From: Roridomyces roridus
Lineage: Eukaryota > Basidiomycota > Agaricomycetes > Agaricales > Mycenaceae
Direction of reading: 5' to 3'
Length of the DNA: 59,118 nucleotides
Assembly (NCBI GenBank): GCA_029378245.1
Contig: JARKIF010000190.1
Coordinates: forward strand, 1-59,118
The notes under the pieces were generated by a model. The model searched no databases. It saw only the letters and a program-made list of their open reading frames with translations, and had not been told where the DNA came from. Both the position numbers and the translations under genes were made by a program. Below are positions 33,570-43,760 of the stretch, in pieces; position 1 is the first letter of the stretch; every line of letters begins with the position of its first letter.

Positions 33570-33792
33570 ATCTGCGAATATTTATTCTTTTATCTAATAC
33601 TATACGGGACAGTCGGTCGTTGCCTACATATAATTTTCGCTTGATACACTGCCGTGAGCATGACTCCGGGCCTGAGGTTCGGAGTGAATAAGTAGGGGCC
33701 CTTCGAGTCGGCGCCTTTGAATCAAGAATAAATACACAATACATACAGGGAAGATACAACAAATTGAAATACAGCACTGCGCTGCTCAATCT

Positions 33793-35127
33793 CTACACAG
33801 TTTCCATCTTGGACTTTAAAGTAGCATTGGGATCCGACACGGTCGTGCCAGAGGTGGAAGTCGAGGTGGACCTCCCGCGTAACGTCTGGCTCAGGCCTAC
33901 GCGCACGACGATCAAGATTGGGCCGATGTTCTGCATCGCGATGAGTCCGCTGCTTGAAGAGAGGAGATGGATGTACTTACGAGAAGCTGGGCGAGACCGC
34001 CACGGAATATTCTCCAGACGGGCTGGGTAGCAGTGTGAGTTTGAGGTAGCGTAAAAGACCGAGAGGACTCACGGGTTGGCAGAGGGACCTGGTAATGACA
34101 TACGCGATAGTCCACGCACAGATGATAGCGCCACTCTCCAAAACCATAGCCAGCGCGGTATTGTACCTCTGAATGGTCGTGTCGCTCACGTTTCGGCTGA
34201 CCGCTTTGGCACGCGTCATCCATATGCGGCTGGCTAGAAAAGAAACTCAGAGATGGAAGGCAAGAACGAGGGAGGACGCACCAGTGAGTCCTACGATGAC
34301 GATATTCGTGAGCAACCCCAAGGCGAACCCGAATCGCAAGTCGACGGTCGGGCCTCCTGCAGAGGGATAGTCGCCTTGGTACGCAGAGAGGTAGCTCAAC
34401 ACTGCATGGGATTAGTTCGGAATCAGACTGGCCAGTTGGTCGCATACCGGTAGTCACGAAGAGCATTAGACTTGGGAGGATGATGACTTTGTAGTTTCGT
34501 TCCCAGATGAACCAACAGCGATAGATCTTTGAAAGTCAAGTGATCAGCGAAAATAGTATCTGAATGAAGGAAGGACGCGTACCAAAACTCCATCAGCAAC
34601 GAGACTGTACGCTTCGTAAGAACGGAATCAAGAGATAAAACACCCAAACGCACTCATTCGTAACCAGCAAAACATCCTCGACAAACTGCGAATCGACCCA
34701 CTCCCCATTGGCCTTGTTCGCCACAGCAGATTGCGGCACGAGCTCCCCCTGCATCGCAAGGTAGAACAATCGGAACGCGGCAGTCGTGGAGCGCAATCTC
34801 GCAGCGAGCTGCACCGTGGCGAGGACGAACATGACCACCGTCGACACGGATAAGACGCGGTTGCTCGCAATGGGCCGTCTGTAGAGAAGGACTGAAGCGA
34901 AGGCGACCAGCACCAGCAGGATACCTATAGCAGAGTTGGGTCTTCATACTTCTTCAATGCAGAGTGGGCACGGACCGTAGAAAATCAACTCAGTCTGCGC
35001 GAGTCGCCAGTCAGAATGTAGCTCTTTCGCAAAGATTAGAATTCACGCACCATCGCCTCAAACAGATCCGCCGACACGAACGTCCAAAAGGTCGACAACG
35101 TCGATTCAGACACGGTGAAATCCGCCA
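33793..35127 (-). CDS. Fungal seven-transmembrane protein, unknown function
   Basis: Several small exons encode hydrophobic helices in the pattern common to a large uncharacterised Agaricomycete family. In order: MADFTVSESTLSTFW start, ILLVLVAFASVLLY, VLSVSTVVMFVLATVQLAAR, FVEDVLLVTNECVWVFYLL, IILPSLMLFVTTG, LRFALGLLTNIVIVGLTGAS (IWMT follows) and LESGAIICAWTIAYVITR. A final short exon (IGPILIVVRVGLSQ) leads to a Ser/Thr-rich tail ending at 33793. The topology is receptor-like, but there is no ligand or enzyme signature. Some exon borders are uncertain. Confidence 0.65.
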
Positions 35128-36303
35128 TTTATCGCGCAGCGAAAAGAAAAACGAAAAGAATGGACAAAGAAGAAGAAGGAGAGGAGGAGGCGCAAAGCGT
35201 TTTGGGGCATAATTGCGCGGGTCATATAGTGCACAGCAACAAGGAGGGATGCCGTACAAGCGGTACCCCTGTCGTTAGAGCTGATTTCACCATCTGGACA
35301 TTGAAATATTGACCTGAGACGAGTACTAGACGGCAAGGGTTGAGGTCGGTTGGGACTCTGCGTAATTTGAAGCCAGAAAACGAGGATATAAGACACCAGG
35401 GCGACGGTACTGGGTGACTTCCCGTAACACAAATGTGTGTTTTTCAGATACTCCGCGGTGCCAATGATGGCAAGTATTGAATTCTAAAAGTAATCTGTAT
35501 TGGATGGTCTACCCGTAAAGTTTGTGTAAGGCAGAAGTTGTTTCTACTAATTTCCTCATTGAGTCGCTGTTCAATGTCCCACCTCCATCCAACATGGCTC
35601 GCAGCATTGTGTATTGGCTCTTGATTGGCTCCTTTTCTTATTTCTCAGAGCGGAGCCTCCGAAAAATCATTTTGTGCTGACAAAATTAAGGAGATTCAGG
35701 TTTGACAGTGGCCGAAAATTATCTCAGAGAATCATGATTCATCAGCTGGCATCGTCTGACCGAGGAAAACTTTGAAAGAGCATTCATCACTACAGAGGCA
35801 GAAGACAAGAAGGGAGGAGGAGCATCGGAGGAGGAATGCACATGCCGAATGATGGCCGTTCCATTTCGGTCTGTGTTCGTCGAAAGTAGTCTGCAGAGGG
35901 GGTAGGGACCCCCTCTACAGATACTCAAGTGTGCAAGCGTTTCATGTCGTCTAACCGAGATCCGAAGCCGATGGGGTCCTGATGGAAGGTCCGGCAGCTC
36001 GGCAAAACAAGTAAAGTATCTGATTTTAGACAGATCTGTCTTACGGGAAGTCACCCACTGGGCAGTATTAACCATTACAGCACTCCGAATCGTCTCCCCG
36101 CCCTGCGCCGATGTGCTGAGACGATGGAGTAGCAACCGGAATGAGCACAAAATAAAAACCAGCACAGGCTGAATGCACCACAGAGACCGCGGAAGTATTC
36201 GAATGCAGTCCGATGCTGTTCAGGGCACCGGAATTCAGGTAAAGGATGAGGATGCATGGCAAATTATTACATTCTGTTTAGTACAGTTCTACGGACGCAA
36301 AAA
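35128..36303. other. Intergenic stretch, no gene recognised
   Basis: It holds the promoter of the 7TM gene and the 3' flank of the His-rich protein. A 148-codon open frame on the minus strand (36165-35719) has no domain, splice support or family resemblance. Confidence 0.35.
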
Positions 36304-37418
36304 TCAATCTGGAGCATGAGTATCACCAGGCACAAGCATCGACGTCCTCCGCTCTGGCCTCCGTTTCGGCGATGTATAATGCTCAGCCTCGACAGTACCA
36401 GGAACAGGGAAGAAATACGGCGCATCGTACGGTTGTGTCCGTAGCGTCTGCGACCGCCTCCCGCTCATCGACAAACGGCCATCGTGGTGATGCTCGTGGT
36501 CGTGATGGTGCTCCTCGTCCTCGTCAGGATCCAAGCTCAAAGGCGAGATGGACGAGAGCGAATGCTGGTTTGGTTCGTGCGTCATCGAGCGTCGTGACTT
36601 TACTGAATCTGTGCTGATGTTCAGAGACCGTCTCCGGTGCAGGAAGCTGAGATGGGATTTCCGCCTTTCCAAAACAACGGGAGCGTCCGGGGTGTCGGGA
36701 GCTACCGCCAACGGTGAGGAAGGGAAATAAATTTGCACGAATGAAGCACGTACTCAAGTCTGCAATATGCACCTTCTTCCGCCGCAAGAAAGACAGCCGC
36801 TTCTTCACCGGAGCTGAATGCGGCAATGATTCAGATGAGCGTGCCCGTGGCAGATCAGCCCCATCTGTCGCAATTAGCGGCTCGGACTCGGCGGGCTGTG
36901 TACACATTGAATACGTCCATGGTTTTGGCGAAGGGGGCGTGGACTCCGACCGACGGCAATGGTGACGGAGATGAATGGTCCGTCGGAAGTCTGGTCGTTC
37001 AGTGCATTCAGACGCGATGCGCCCGTGTGTCCCTTGTCTGGCCATGTCGGGTTGTGTTGTTGAAGGATGCTCCGAGTGGGTGGTGCTGCAAGACTCCTGC
37101 GAGCTCGATGGGCTCGCGTAGCTAGAAATCGAATCCATGTGCGAGTTGGTCGTCATCATGCTTCTTCGTCTGCCAGCCGTGGAGGCTCTGCGTATTACAG
37201 GCCTCCGGGTTTGAATTTGGGATGAGACATTCGCGCCGGTGGGATGGAAAGGAAGGAGCAGATGAAAGAGTGTAGAGAAGACGCTCTACAGCGGCCGACA
37301 CAATCAGTCAGCACGTCCGGCAAACGAAAATCGTGTGATCGCGCACCAGCACAAAGAAAAACGAAGCAAAAAGAAACCCAGCAGAAGTCGAAAGTGTTCC
37401 TCGGAGGCGATTATCCAT
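36304..37418 (-). CDS. N-terminally membrane-anchored, His-rich phosphoprotein-like protein
   Basis: Three exons (37418-37347, 37285-36754, 36701-36304) sum to 333 residues in frame. The N-terminus is hydrophobic across the first intron (STSAGFLFASFFFVL, then SVFSTLFHLLLPF), a likely membrane anchor or hairpin. The remainder is disordered: Ser/Arg-rich basic patches (KKRLSFLRRKKV, RRASTAGRRRS, ERRKSHLSFLHRRRS) that look like kinase sites, an acidic-histidine stretch (DEDEEHHHDHEHHHDG) that may bind metal, and a C-terminal basic segment. No family was recognised. The repeated RRxS motifs suggest phosphorylation by basophilic kinases; this is inference. Confidence 0.55.
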
Positions 37419-38390
37419 ATTAGTGGGCGGCGACTGTCAAAGCCAACAAGAGACGAAGAAAATCTGGGCGAGACCCATTTATACTGATCCCGTAGTCAAC
37501 GTACAGCCAGTGCATGTCACAAATGCGGCAAACGATCCGTCCTTGAAACGCCCGCCATTCTCCGCCATTGTGGCATTGACGTTGACCAGGCTGAGTAGAG
37601 TCGGGCGTAAAGGTGGAGGAGATTTGTTCGGGGTGGGTCATTCCATGACGTGGTAACAAACCAGCGATCCCTAAGCTCCGGGAATGAATTGAATTTTTCT
37701 CGGGATACCGGTGGGCGTTGTAAGAATCCCTGGCATCGAGTGGAGTTGGTATTACAAGAGACGGTGGGGCGGAATAAGAGCAAACACCGTGATAGGATTA
37801 CAGCTACAACGTACAGATTTTCTCAACCCCGACGTCCTCCGGTGGATTTGCGCCAGCTATTAACCTCGCCGCGCCTAGGACCGTTGCAATTTAATGCGCA
37901 TGATATTCCCGTTGACTCCGAGGTGGGACGGGAACGTCATGGGCAAGTAGTAACACGCGGAGACGCGACCCGCCTGTGAGCAAGAACGACTTGAGCTATG
38001 AAAAGTACTTCCCTTGCGAAACTTCTGGCTGCGTCTTGGGAACCAGGGTCTTCCTGAAGGCACGATTCCGAGCAACAAGACGTTCTGCGGGAAATCAAGC
38101 ACGAGTGCTTTTATCAGAGCTCTTGGCTGGACATAATCCAGGCGTGCCAGCAGGACTTGAAGTGGGCTCTCAGGCTGCGGATCATATTCACGCTGCATCC
38201 CGGGAGACACGATGAGGAGCTGGACTGGGTATGCATCTGTGAAATGAGTTGGAGAGGTCGACGTCGAGCTCGAAGGCGTCCGGCTGTGCATCCTTGAACC
38301 GTCGACAGAGGCTCAAGCAAGACGAAAGAATCGAGGCTCGTGCATCACATTGAAGACAAAAGTCAAGAAAGAATTGATCTGCAGCCTGAT
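37419..38390. other. Intergenic stretch with one doubtful open frame
   Basis: A 138-codon minus-strand frame at 38291-37875 (containing QPESPLQVLLARLDYVQPRA) has a coding-like look but no recognised domain and no splice context. No other gene was seen before the dioxygenase. Confidence 0.3.
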
Positions 38391-39868
38391 CTACTGCTCT
38401 ACCCCCCGCTCCTTCGAAAACTTCTCAACCTCCTTCTTCAAAGTCTCCCTCTGCACAAGAGTCCTCTCCATAAAATCCTCACACCCCTCCAAATACCCAT
38501 CCATCCCCTCCCAAACCCCAACCATCTCCTCCATAACCGCCAACAACTGATTCGGCAACCACGTAACAATAGGACTACCCCCAGTAGCCGTCGGATGCGC
38601 CGTCTTCTTCAAAATATACTCGCGCGTGAAACACCAGTGCCTCCACCGGAAATCCCTCACTTGATTCAAGATCTTGAGGTACCCACTCGCTGATTCACGA
38701 TCCGCCAACGCGTACTCTTTGAGCCCGAGCGAGCGAGAGCGCGCTTGTACGTATTCGAGAAACTCTTTGTGGTTCCCGGGTCGGTACGAACGGAAGTCTT
38801 TGAGGATCGCCGTGAGGGGCGTCGCAGGCATGGAGATTTGGAGGAAGTTGTCGCAGAGGGGAATCATGCTATCGTTGGCGCCGGACTCCCCGCGGAAGGA
38901 AAGAGGTTCGTCGGAAACGCCTTCGTAGATGACACCGTTGGGGAACATGGACTGGGAGGTGATACCGAAGATGAAAGTGCGGAAGGAGGTGTAATCGTTG
39001 GCTGTCGGTCATCGTTAACTAGCTAGCTGAATGAATGAAAGAGTACGACTGACGCTTCGATTTCGCCCACATCTTCTCCATGACCGAGTTAACTTTGGTC
39101 ATTGCCTCGACGATCGTGTCTAGGCCTTCGTTGAAGCTCGGGCGGTCATTGGAGGCACACGCGATAAGGGAGGACATGACACCCGCGATGAGAGGCCCAG
39201 AGTTGCGCACCATGTCGACGTGCACAAGCACGAAACCCGCCTCGGACGAGGAAGGGTCTAGGCCATGCTCAAAGGCGCGAATGAGGCGTAGGTTGGAGTA
39301 CTCGAGTCCCTTGGTGGGGTCGACAAGGCGGTAGTTGAAGAGCGCATAGGATCCCGCGTACTCCATGAATGGCTTGAATCCGGCGCTGCCATGTGTATCA
39401 GTCGAGAAGACTTGAAGAAAGAAACACGTACATTTCAGCACAACGAGAGATGGGCAAAGAGATATTCTTCGGCAACGTCTGGCGGCCCAACCCGTAGGAC
39501 TCTCCCTTGAGGACCCTTTCATGGCACGGCTCCAAGAGGTATGCCGACGCCAGGAAGGCATAATCTCTGTAGAGCGCGTTCTGGAGAGGAAGATTGTCGG
39601 CGTACTTCTCGATGGCCCACGTAAGATCTGGAAGCTCCTTCAAGACCGTTTCCCCTAGGGTAAATTGCGCAAGGAGGCCGGGCGAGCCGTCCAGGGTCTT
39701 GACGGGCATGCGAGCCAGGATGGACTCGAGGACGTCAAACTCCTTTGGAAGGGCGACGATGGGCTCTGAACGTGGCAAGAAACCACGGGTGGTCGATACC
39801 ATGAACGCGGGCAAGCTCGTGTCTTCGGGGCGCGTGTCATGGAGAACGGAAAAGGTGCCAATGGTCAT
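38391..39868 (-). CDS. Indoleamine 2,3-dioxygenase (tryptophan to N-formylkynurenine)
   Basis: Three exons (39868-39432, 39385-39054, 39001-38391) sum to 459 residues. The family signatures are present: LPISRCAE before the first intron; FKPFMEYAGSYALFNY; GFVLVHVDMVRNSGPLIAG; SFRTFIFGIT; YRPGNHKEFLEYV; and the haem-pocket end RHWCFTREYILKKT followed by HPTATGGSPIVTWLP. The enzyme is a haem dioxygenase opening the kynurenine route to NAD. The start at MTIGTFSVLHD is preferred over upstream in-frame codons because fungal relatives begin at about this point. It is head-to-head with the methionine aminopeptidase gene, and five GC palindromes lie between them. Confidence 0.9.
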
Positions 39869-40039
39869 GTTGTCTGTGAGGGGACCGACTTGAAACGCTG
39901 CACGCGCTTTATACGATTCAAGCCGATCGCACAAGGGTCTAAATTGATCGACTGGAGAACGTTCCATGACCCGCCCGAATTAAAAATGAAATCCAATCCA
40001 TGTGAGATAGAGCGCGTAACAAGGGCGTTGGTAGCGTTT

Positions 40040-40248
40040 GGCCCGACTCAGACGGGCCTGCAAAGATAAGCGGGAGTTCTTTGACGACAGAGGCCCGTTG
40101 GTCGGGCCATTCCAGTGCGCCTTTGGCCCGTGTGAGTCGGGCCTGGTCAGATATGGCTTGAGGGAGAACCGAGGTCATCCTGATGCCCGCGGCAGAGGCC
40201 CGTTTGTCGGGCCAGTTCCCGAGTGCCGTGGCCCGACTCAAACGGGCC
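40040..40248. repeat. Array of five GC-rich palindromes (GGCCCG...CGGGCC) in a divergent promoter
   Basis: Five hairpin-forming copies are at 40040-40058, 40092-40108, 40125-40143, 40197-40213 and 40230-40248. Two types alternate: a 19 bp form (GGCCCGACTCAGACGGGCC and two variants) and a 17 bp form always preceded by GA (GGCCCGTTGGTCGGGCC, GGCCCGTTTGTCGGGCC). The array lies between the starts of the dioxygenase (39868) and the aminopeptidase (40394). Confidence 0.9.
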
Positions 40249-40393
40249 AGGGTACGGTAATAATCGACTGCGGGCGGAGTCCAGCGTCACGAGAAGGCGA
40301 AACCAGGATTCTTGCCGTGGTGGTGAGAGAAGAGATGGTGGATTAGAATCAAGGTTGAATCGGGCCGCCACATCAAAATATTCTCTGCATTTC

Positions 40394-41671
40394 ATGCTCT
40401 ACCTCTCACTTCGACGACGACCCTTGCTTCTATCTCGACTGAGGGCTTTTGGAACTTATTCCGTCAACTCCGTGATTCTGCCTCAAGAGCCATTTGTCTA
40501 CGGCGTCTCACACTTTACTCCCCGGACTGTTCCAGACCATATCGTCAAACCTCACTACGCGGGCGGACCTTCAACGGCACGAGATCCTGGGGGCCTCATT
40601 TCGCTAGGCAGCGACGCGGAAAGACGCCTTCGAGCTGCTGCAAGGTTGGCCAGCGACGTTCGCGAGTTTGCAGGGACTTTGGTGCAGGTCTGTGCGTACG
40701 CGCAAGATAACATGCTGCTCTTTTAATTCTGTCCAAGGCCAAAGTGACTACGGATGAAATTGACGCCGCCGTCCATGAATATATCATACGGCATTCGGCC
40801 TATCCGTCGCCCCTTCTGTACTCTGGCTTCCCTCGCTCGTGCTGTACAAGGTATTCTTCATTTCTCCGAGGCGAGATACGCGCTGATCCTTGGAAGCGTG
40901 AATAACATCATATCGCATGGAATTCCTGACGAGTAAGCTTCTTCCGAGGGCTTGAAGCATTCAATGACCATGCAAGCCGACCGCTGGAGGACGGGGACAT
41001 TGTCAACGTCGACATTACCGTGTATCTCGATGGATACCACGGAGACACATCCCAGACCTTTCTTGTTGGCAATGTGGTAAGATTTCCTGCAGTTCATAGC
41101 GGGAAGATAAACTCTCGGGAATTTAGGACGACACTGGAAAGGAACTCGTCGAGATGACGAATAGGGCTTTGCAAGCTGGAATCGATGCCTGCGCTCCGGG
41201 GCGCCCGTTCAGCGATATAGGCAAAGCCATCCACGACCTCATAGACCCAACGTCCTTCTCCATCTCTCCAGACTTTAACGGCCATGGCATTGGCACCGAG
41301 TTCCATCGCGAGCCTTGGATAGTCCACAATTGTGCTTTGCGTTCTTCTTCTTGAGGCGTCTGGCGACTAATGCGAACGTGTAGTGAACAACGGAGCGGGG
41401 AGAATGATGCCAGGTCATTGCTTTACCATTGAGGTAGCTGGACTTATGTCGTTCTCGTGCATTGTCTGAGCAATTCGTAGCCTGCGATAATCGAGAGCAA
41501 GAGTCCGAGCTGCTTCATATTCCCTGATGGATGGACTGCGTCTACGGAAGTAAGAATTTCGTTTCAGCGAGGGTGGAGTAATCTGATTCTGGATAGGATT
41601 GTTCGCGCAGTGCGCAAGCGGAGCATATGGTCCTCATAATAGAGGACGGTGCGGAGGTGCTGACTAGATGA
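40394..41671 (+). CDS. Methionine aminopeptidase type 1, mitochondrial
   Basis: Eight exons (40394-40687, 40738-40850, 40897-40932, 40977-41076, 41127-41331, 41384-41433, 41481-41549, 41597-41671) sum to 313 residues. The N-terminus ([20 protein letters not shown]) is arginine-rich and lacks acidic residues, as in mitochondrial presequences. The metallopeptidase core is complete: [10 protein letters not shown] (substrate His), [16 protein letters not shown] (two metal Asp), [11 protein letters not shown] (metal His), HCFTIEP (metal Glu) and AQAEHMVLI (second metal Glu). There is no N-terminal zinc-finger extension of the cytosolic form. It removes initiator methionine from mitochondrially made proteins. 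Confidence 0.9.
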
Positions 41672-41942
41672 GTGGAAATAGACGCAATAGCGGTACCTAT
41701 GCGGGGGTCTACTATATGATTTTGATATCCGTTACTCGTTCGTTCCTCCTGTGAAAAGGCACCAGAATTCAAGAATCATAGGGGCCTGACCCAAATGGGA
41801 TACAGTGCAGCTGTCACACCTTGTCACACACTTCCTCCGCTCCACCGATTGCAGTGTGAAGCGGTGCCTAGCTCATAGTCTTGGCTCTTTCACCTCTCTC
41901 ATCTCTTCACGCGCGAACCCGTCCAGGGATTGCATCTAAACC

Positions 41943-43609
41943 ATGTCCTGCATACGGCCAGCGACGCCCGGCTTCCTTCTTACCACCATCGCCACCGGCC
42001 TCCTCGCTGTCGTCTCTTTTTGCGTTCCGTACTTCAAGTCCGTTTTCTTCCTCAAGGCCGACATAAGCTCCAATGGAGTCTCGGGGACGATTACATTCGG
42101 AACGTTGGGTTATTGTCTCGAGCTGCCGAGTGGGACGACTTGCTCGAAACCTTCAGTAGGATACGAACTTGGTGCGTTCATCTCAAGAGCAATGTTATCT
42201 TAATTTCTAACTCTATACTAGACATCAACAGTCTCGTCGGCAATGAGGGCGACTTTATCCAAATACCCAATGTGGTCGTGAAATGGCTGACGTATGTGCT
42301 GGTGCTGCACATCGTTGGCCTCGCCCTGGCTGCGGGGTCTGCCCTGTTTGGGTTGTTGGCGCACGTCCGGGAGATGGCCATGACCTACTGCAGCACCTGT
42401 ATATCAGGTTTTGCTGCTGTCGTCACCCTCCTCGCCTTCATCTTTGACCTTGCATTCTTCTTCATCGCCAAGTCCCGTATCAACGCTGTCGGTAAAGCGT
42501 CCATTGGGAACGCCATCTGGCTTACCCTCGCGGCATGGATACTGCTGTTCTTCAGCGGGTGTTTCTACACCCTCGGGCGTTGCTGTATCTCCAACCGTCA
42601 GAAGCGTGGTGACTGGGACGGGCGAAAGGCCCCGCCCCCTCCAGGGGACGTCGCTGTCCACGACCAGTTGCGCCTCGATGCTGTCAAGGCAGAGGCAGAC
42701 CGCAAGGCGCGCCAAAAGGCTTCCGAGGGCGGTTTGCCTGCTTTCCACGAAAGTGTGCCGCTCACCACCACCGCATACGATGATGGCTCCAATGTCTATG
42801 CCGATAAACCGCACACACCGGGTGGTTACGTGCAGGCGCCATTAGGATCGCGAGCTGTAGACCAATACTACAATAATGCGGCCCAACCCGATCCTTACTA
42901 CAACAACAACACTGCGGCGGGACCTTCTGCTGCGCGTTACAACGACCCCAATGCGTACCCACCAGCCGGCCACCGTCAATACGAACCTTCGACATACGCA
43001 CAATCGGTTTACAGCTACAATGCACCTCAGCAGCCACAGAACCAGAACCCATACCCTGACCAGCAGTACAACTCGATACCACCTCTCCCGCATACCTCTC
43101 CTCCTCCTCAGCAATACACACCTCCACAACAACAACAACAACAATACGGTATCGGCCGCGAGCCTTCCAACCCTTACATCAACCCCGGCGGTGCCTACCT
43201 CGGTGTTCCTCCTGGTCACCTTGCTCGTGGGACATCATATCATTCTGCTGCGTCACATCCTGCGGGCGAGTATTCTCAGTACGACCCATATGAGCCAGAG
43301 ACGCAGCCACAGTCGGCGTATTACACTCCTCCAGTGCATTCGCAATACACGCCGCAGTCTCCACAGACGCCGAATGGGTATGGCGTGAATCAGGTTCCGC
43401 CTTTAGAAACGGCAGGTTACTTTGTACATGAGCCAGAGCCGCAGTCACCCTATGCCTCGAGCTCGGTGCCGACGCCGACGACGACGACGACGCCCAAGGG
43501 CCCGAGGAATCATCGACAGTCGTTGCAGGTGGTGAATGCGGAGGATGATAGTCCGCCACAGTACGAGGCTGGGTCGGAGCATGTACCTGGAGCGTGGGGG
43601 AAGCATTAA
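41943..43609 (+). CDS. PalI/Rim9-type pH-response membrane protein (SUR7 superfamily)
   Basis: Two exons (41943-42171, 42222-43609) give 538 residues. Four membrane segments are visible: PGFLLTTIATGLLAVVSFCV, then after an outer loop with the typical GYCLELPSG and a second cysteine, VVVKWLTYVLVLHIVGLALA, ISGFAAVVTLLAFIFDLAFF and IGNAIWLTLAAWILLFFSG followed by CFYTLGRCC. The long cytoplasmic tail is rich in P, Q, Y, N and S with a short CAG/CAA-encoded Q run. This is the plan of PalI/Rim9, which helps the ambient-pH sensor at the plasma membrane activate the Pal/Rim pathway. Assignment to that pathway rests on family similarity. Confidence 0.85.
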
Positions 43610-43760
43610 TGAGCTGCATGCCTATATCTTATTTATGATTACGACTCGACTACGATGTATGCATGGACTTGAATTTTCTATACGATGTACATAGTTGCCT
43701 GCAAACAATTGCCACAATTTCCTTTTTTGTGATCACGGCCTTCGACCTCAACCACCTTTC

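Noticed and set aside
35719..36165. 148-codon minus-strand frame
   Set aside because: Composition and lack of domain or conserved start suggest a chance frame.
37875..38291. 138-codon minus-strand frame as a gene
   Set aside because: Coding-like in places, but no recognised domain, no intron support and no clear promoter; left as doubtful.
43130..43150. CAA/ACA run as a microsatellite of interest
   Set aside because: It is a short glutamine run inside the disordered tail of the PalI-like protein, common in this family.
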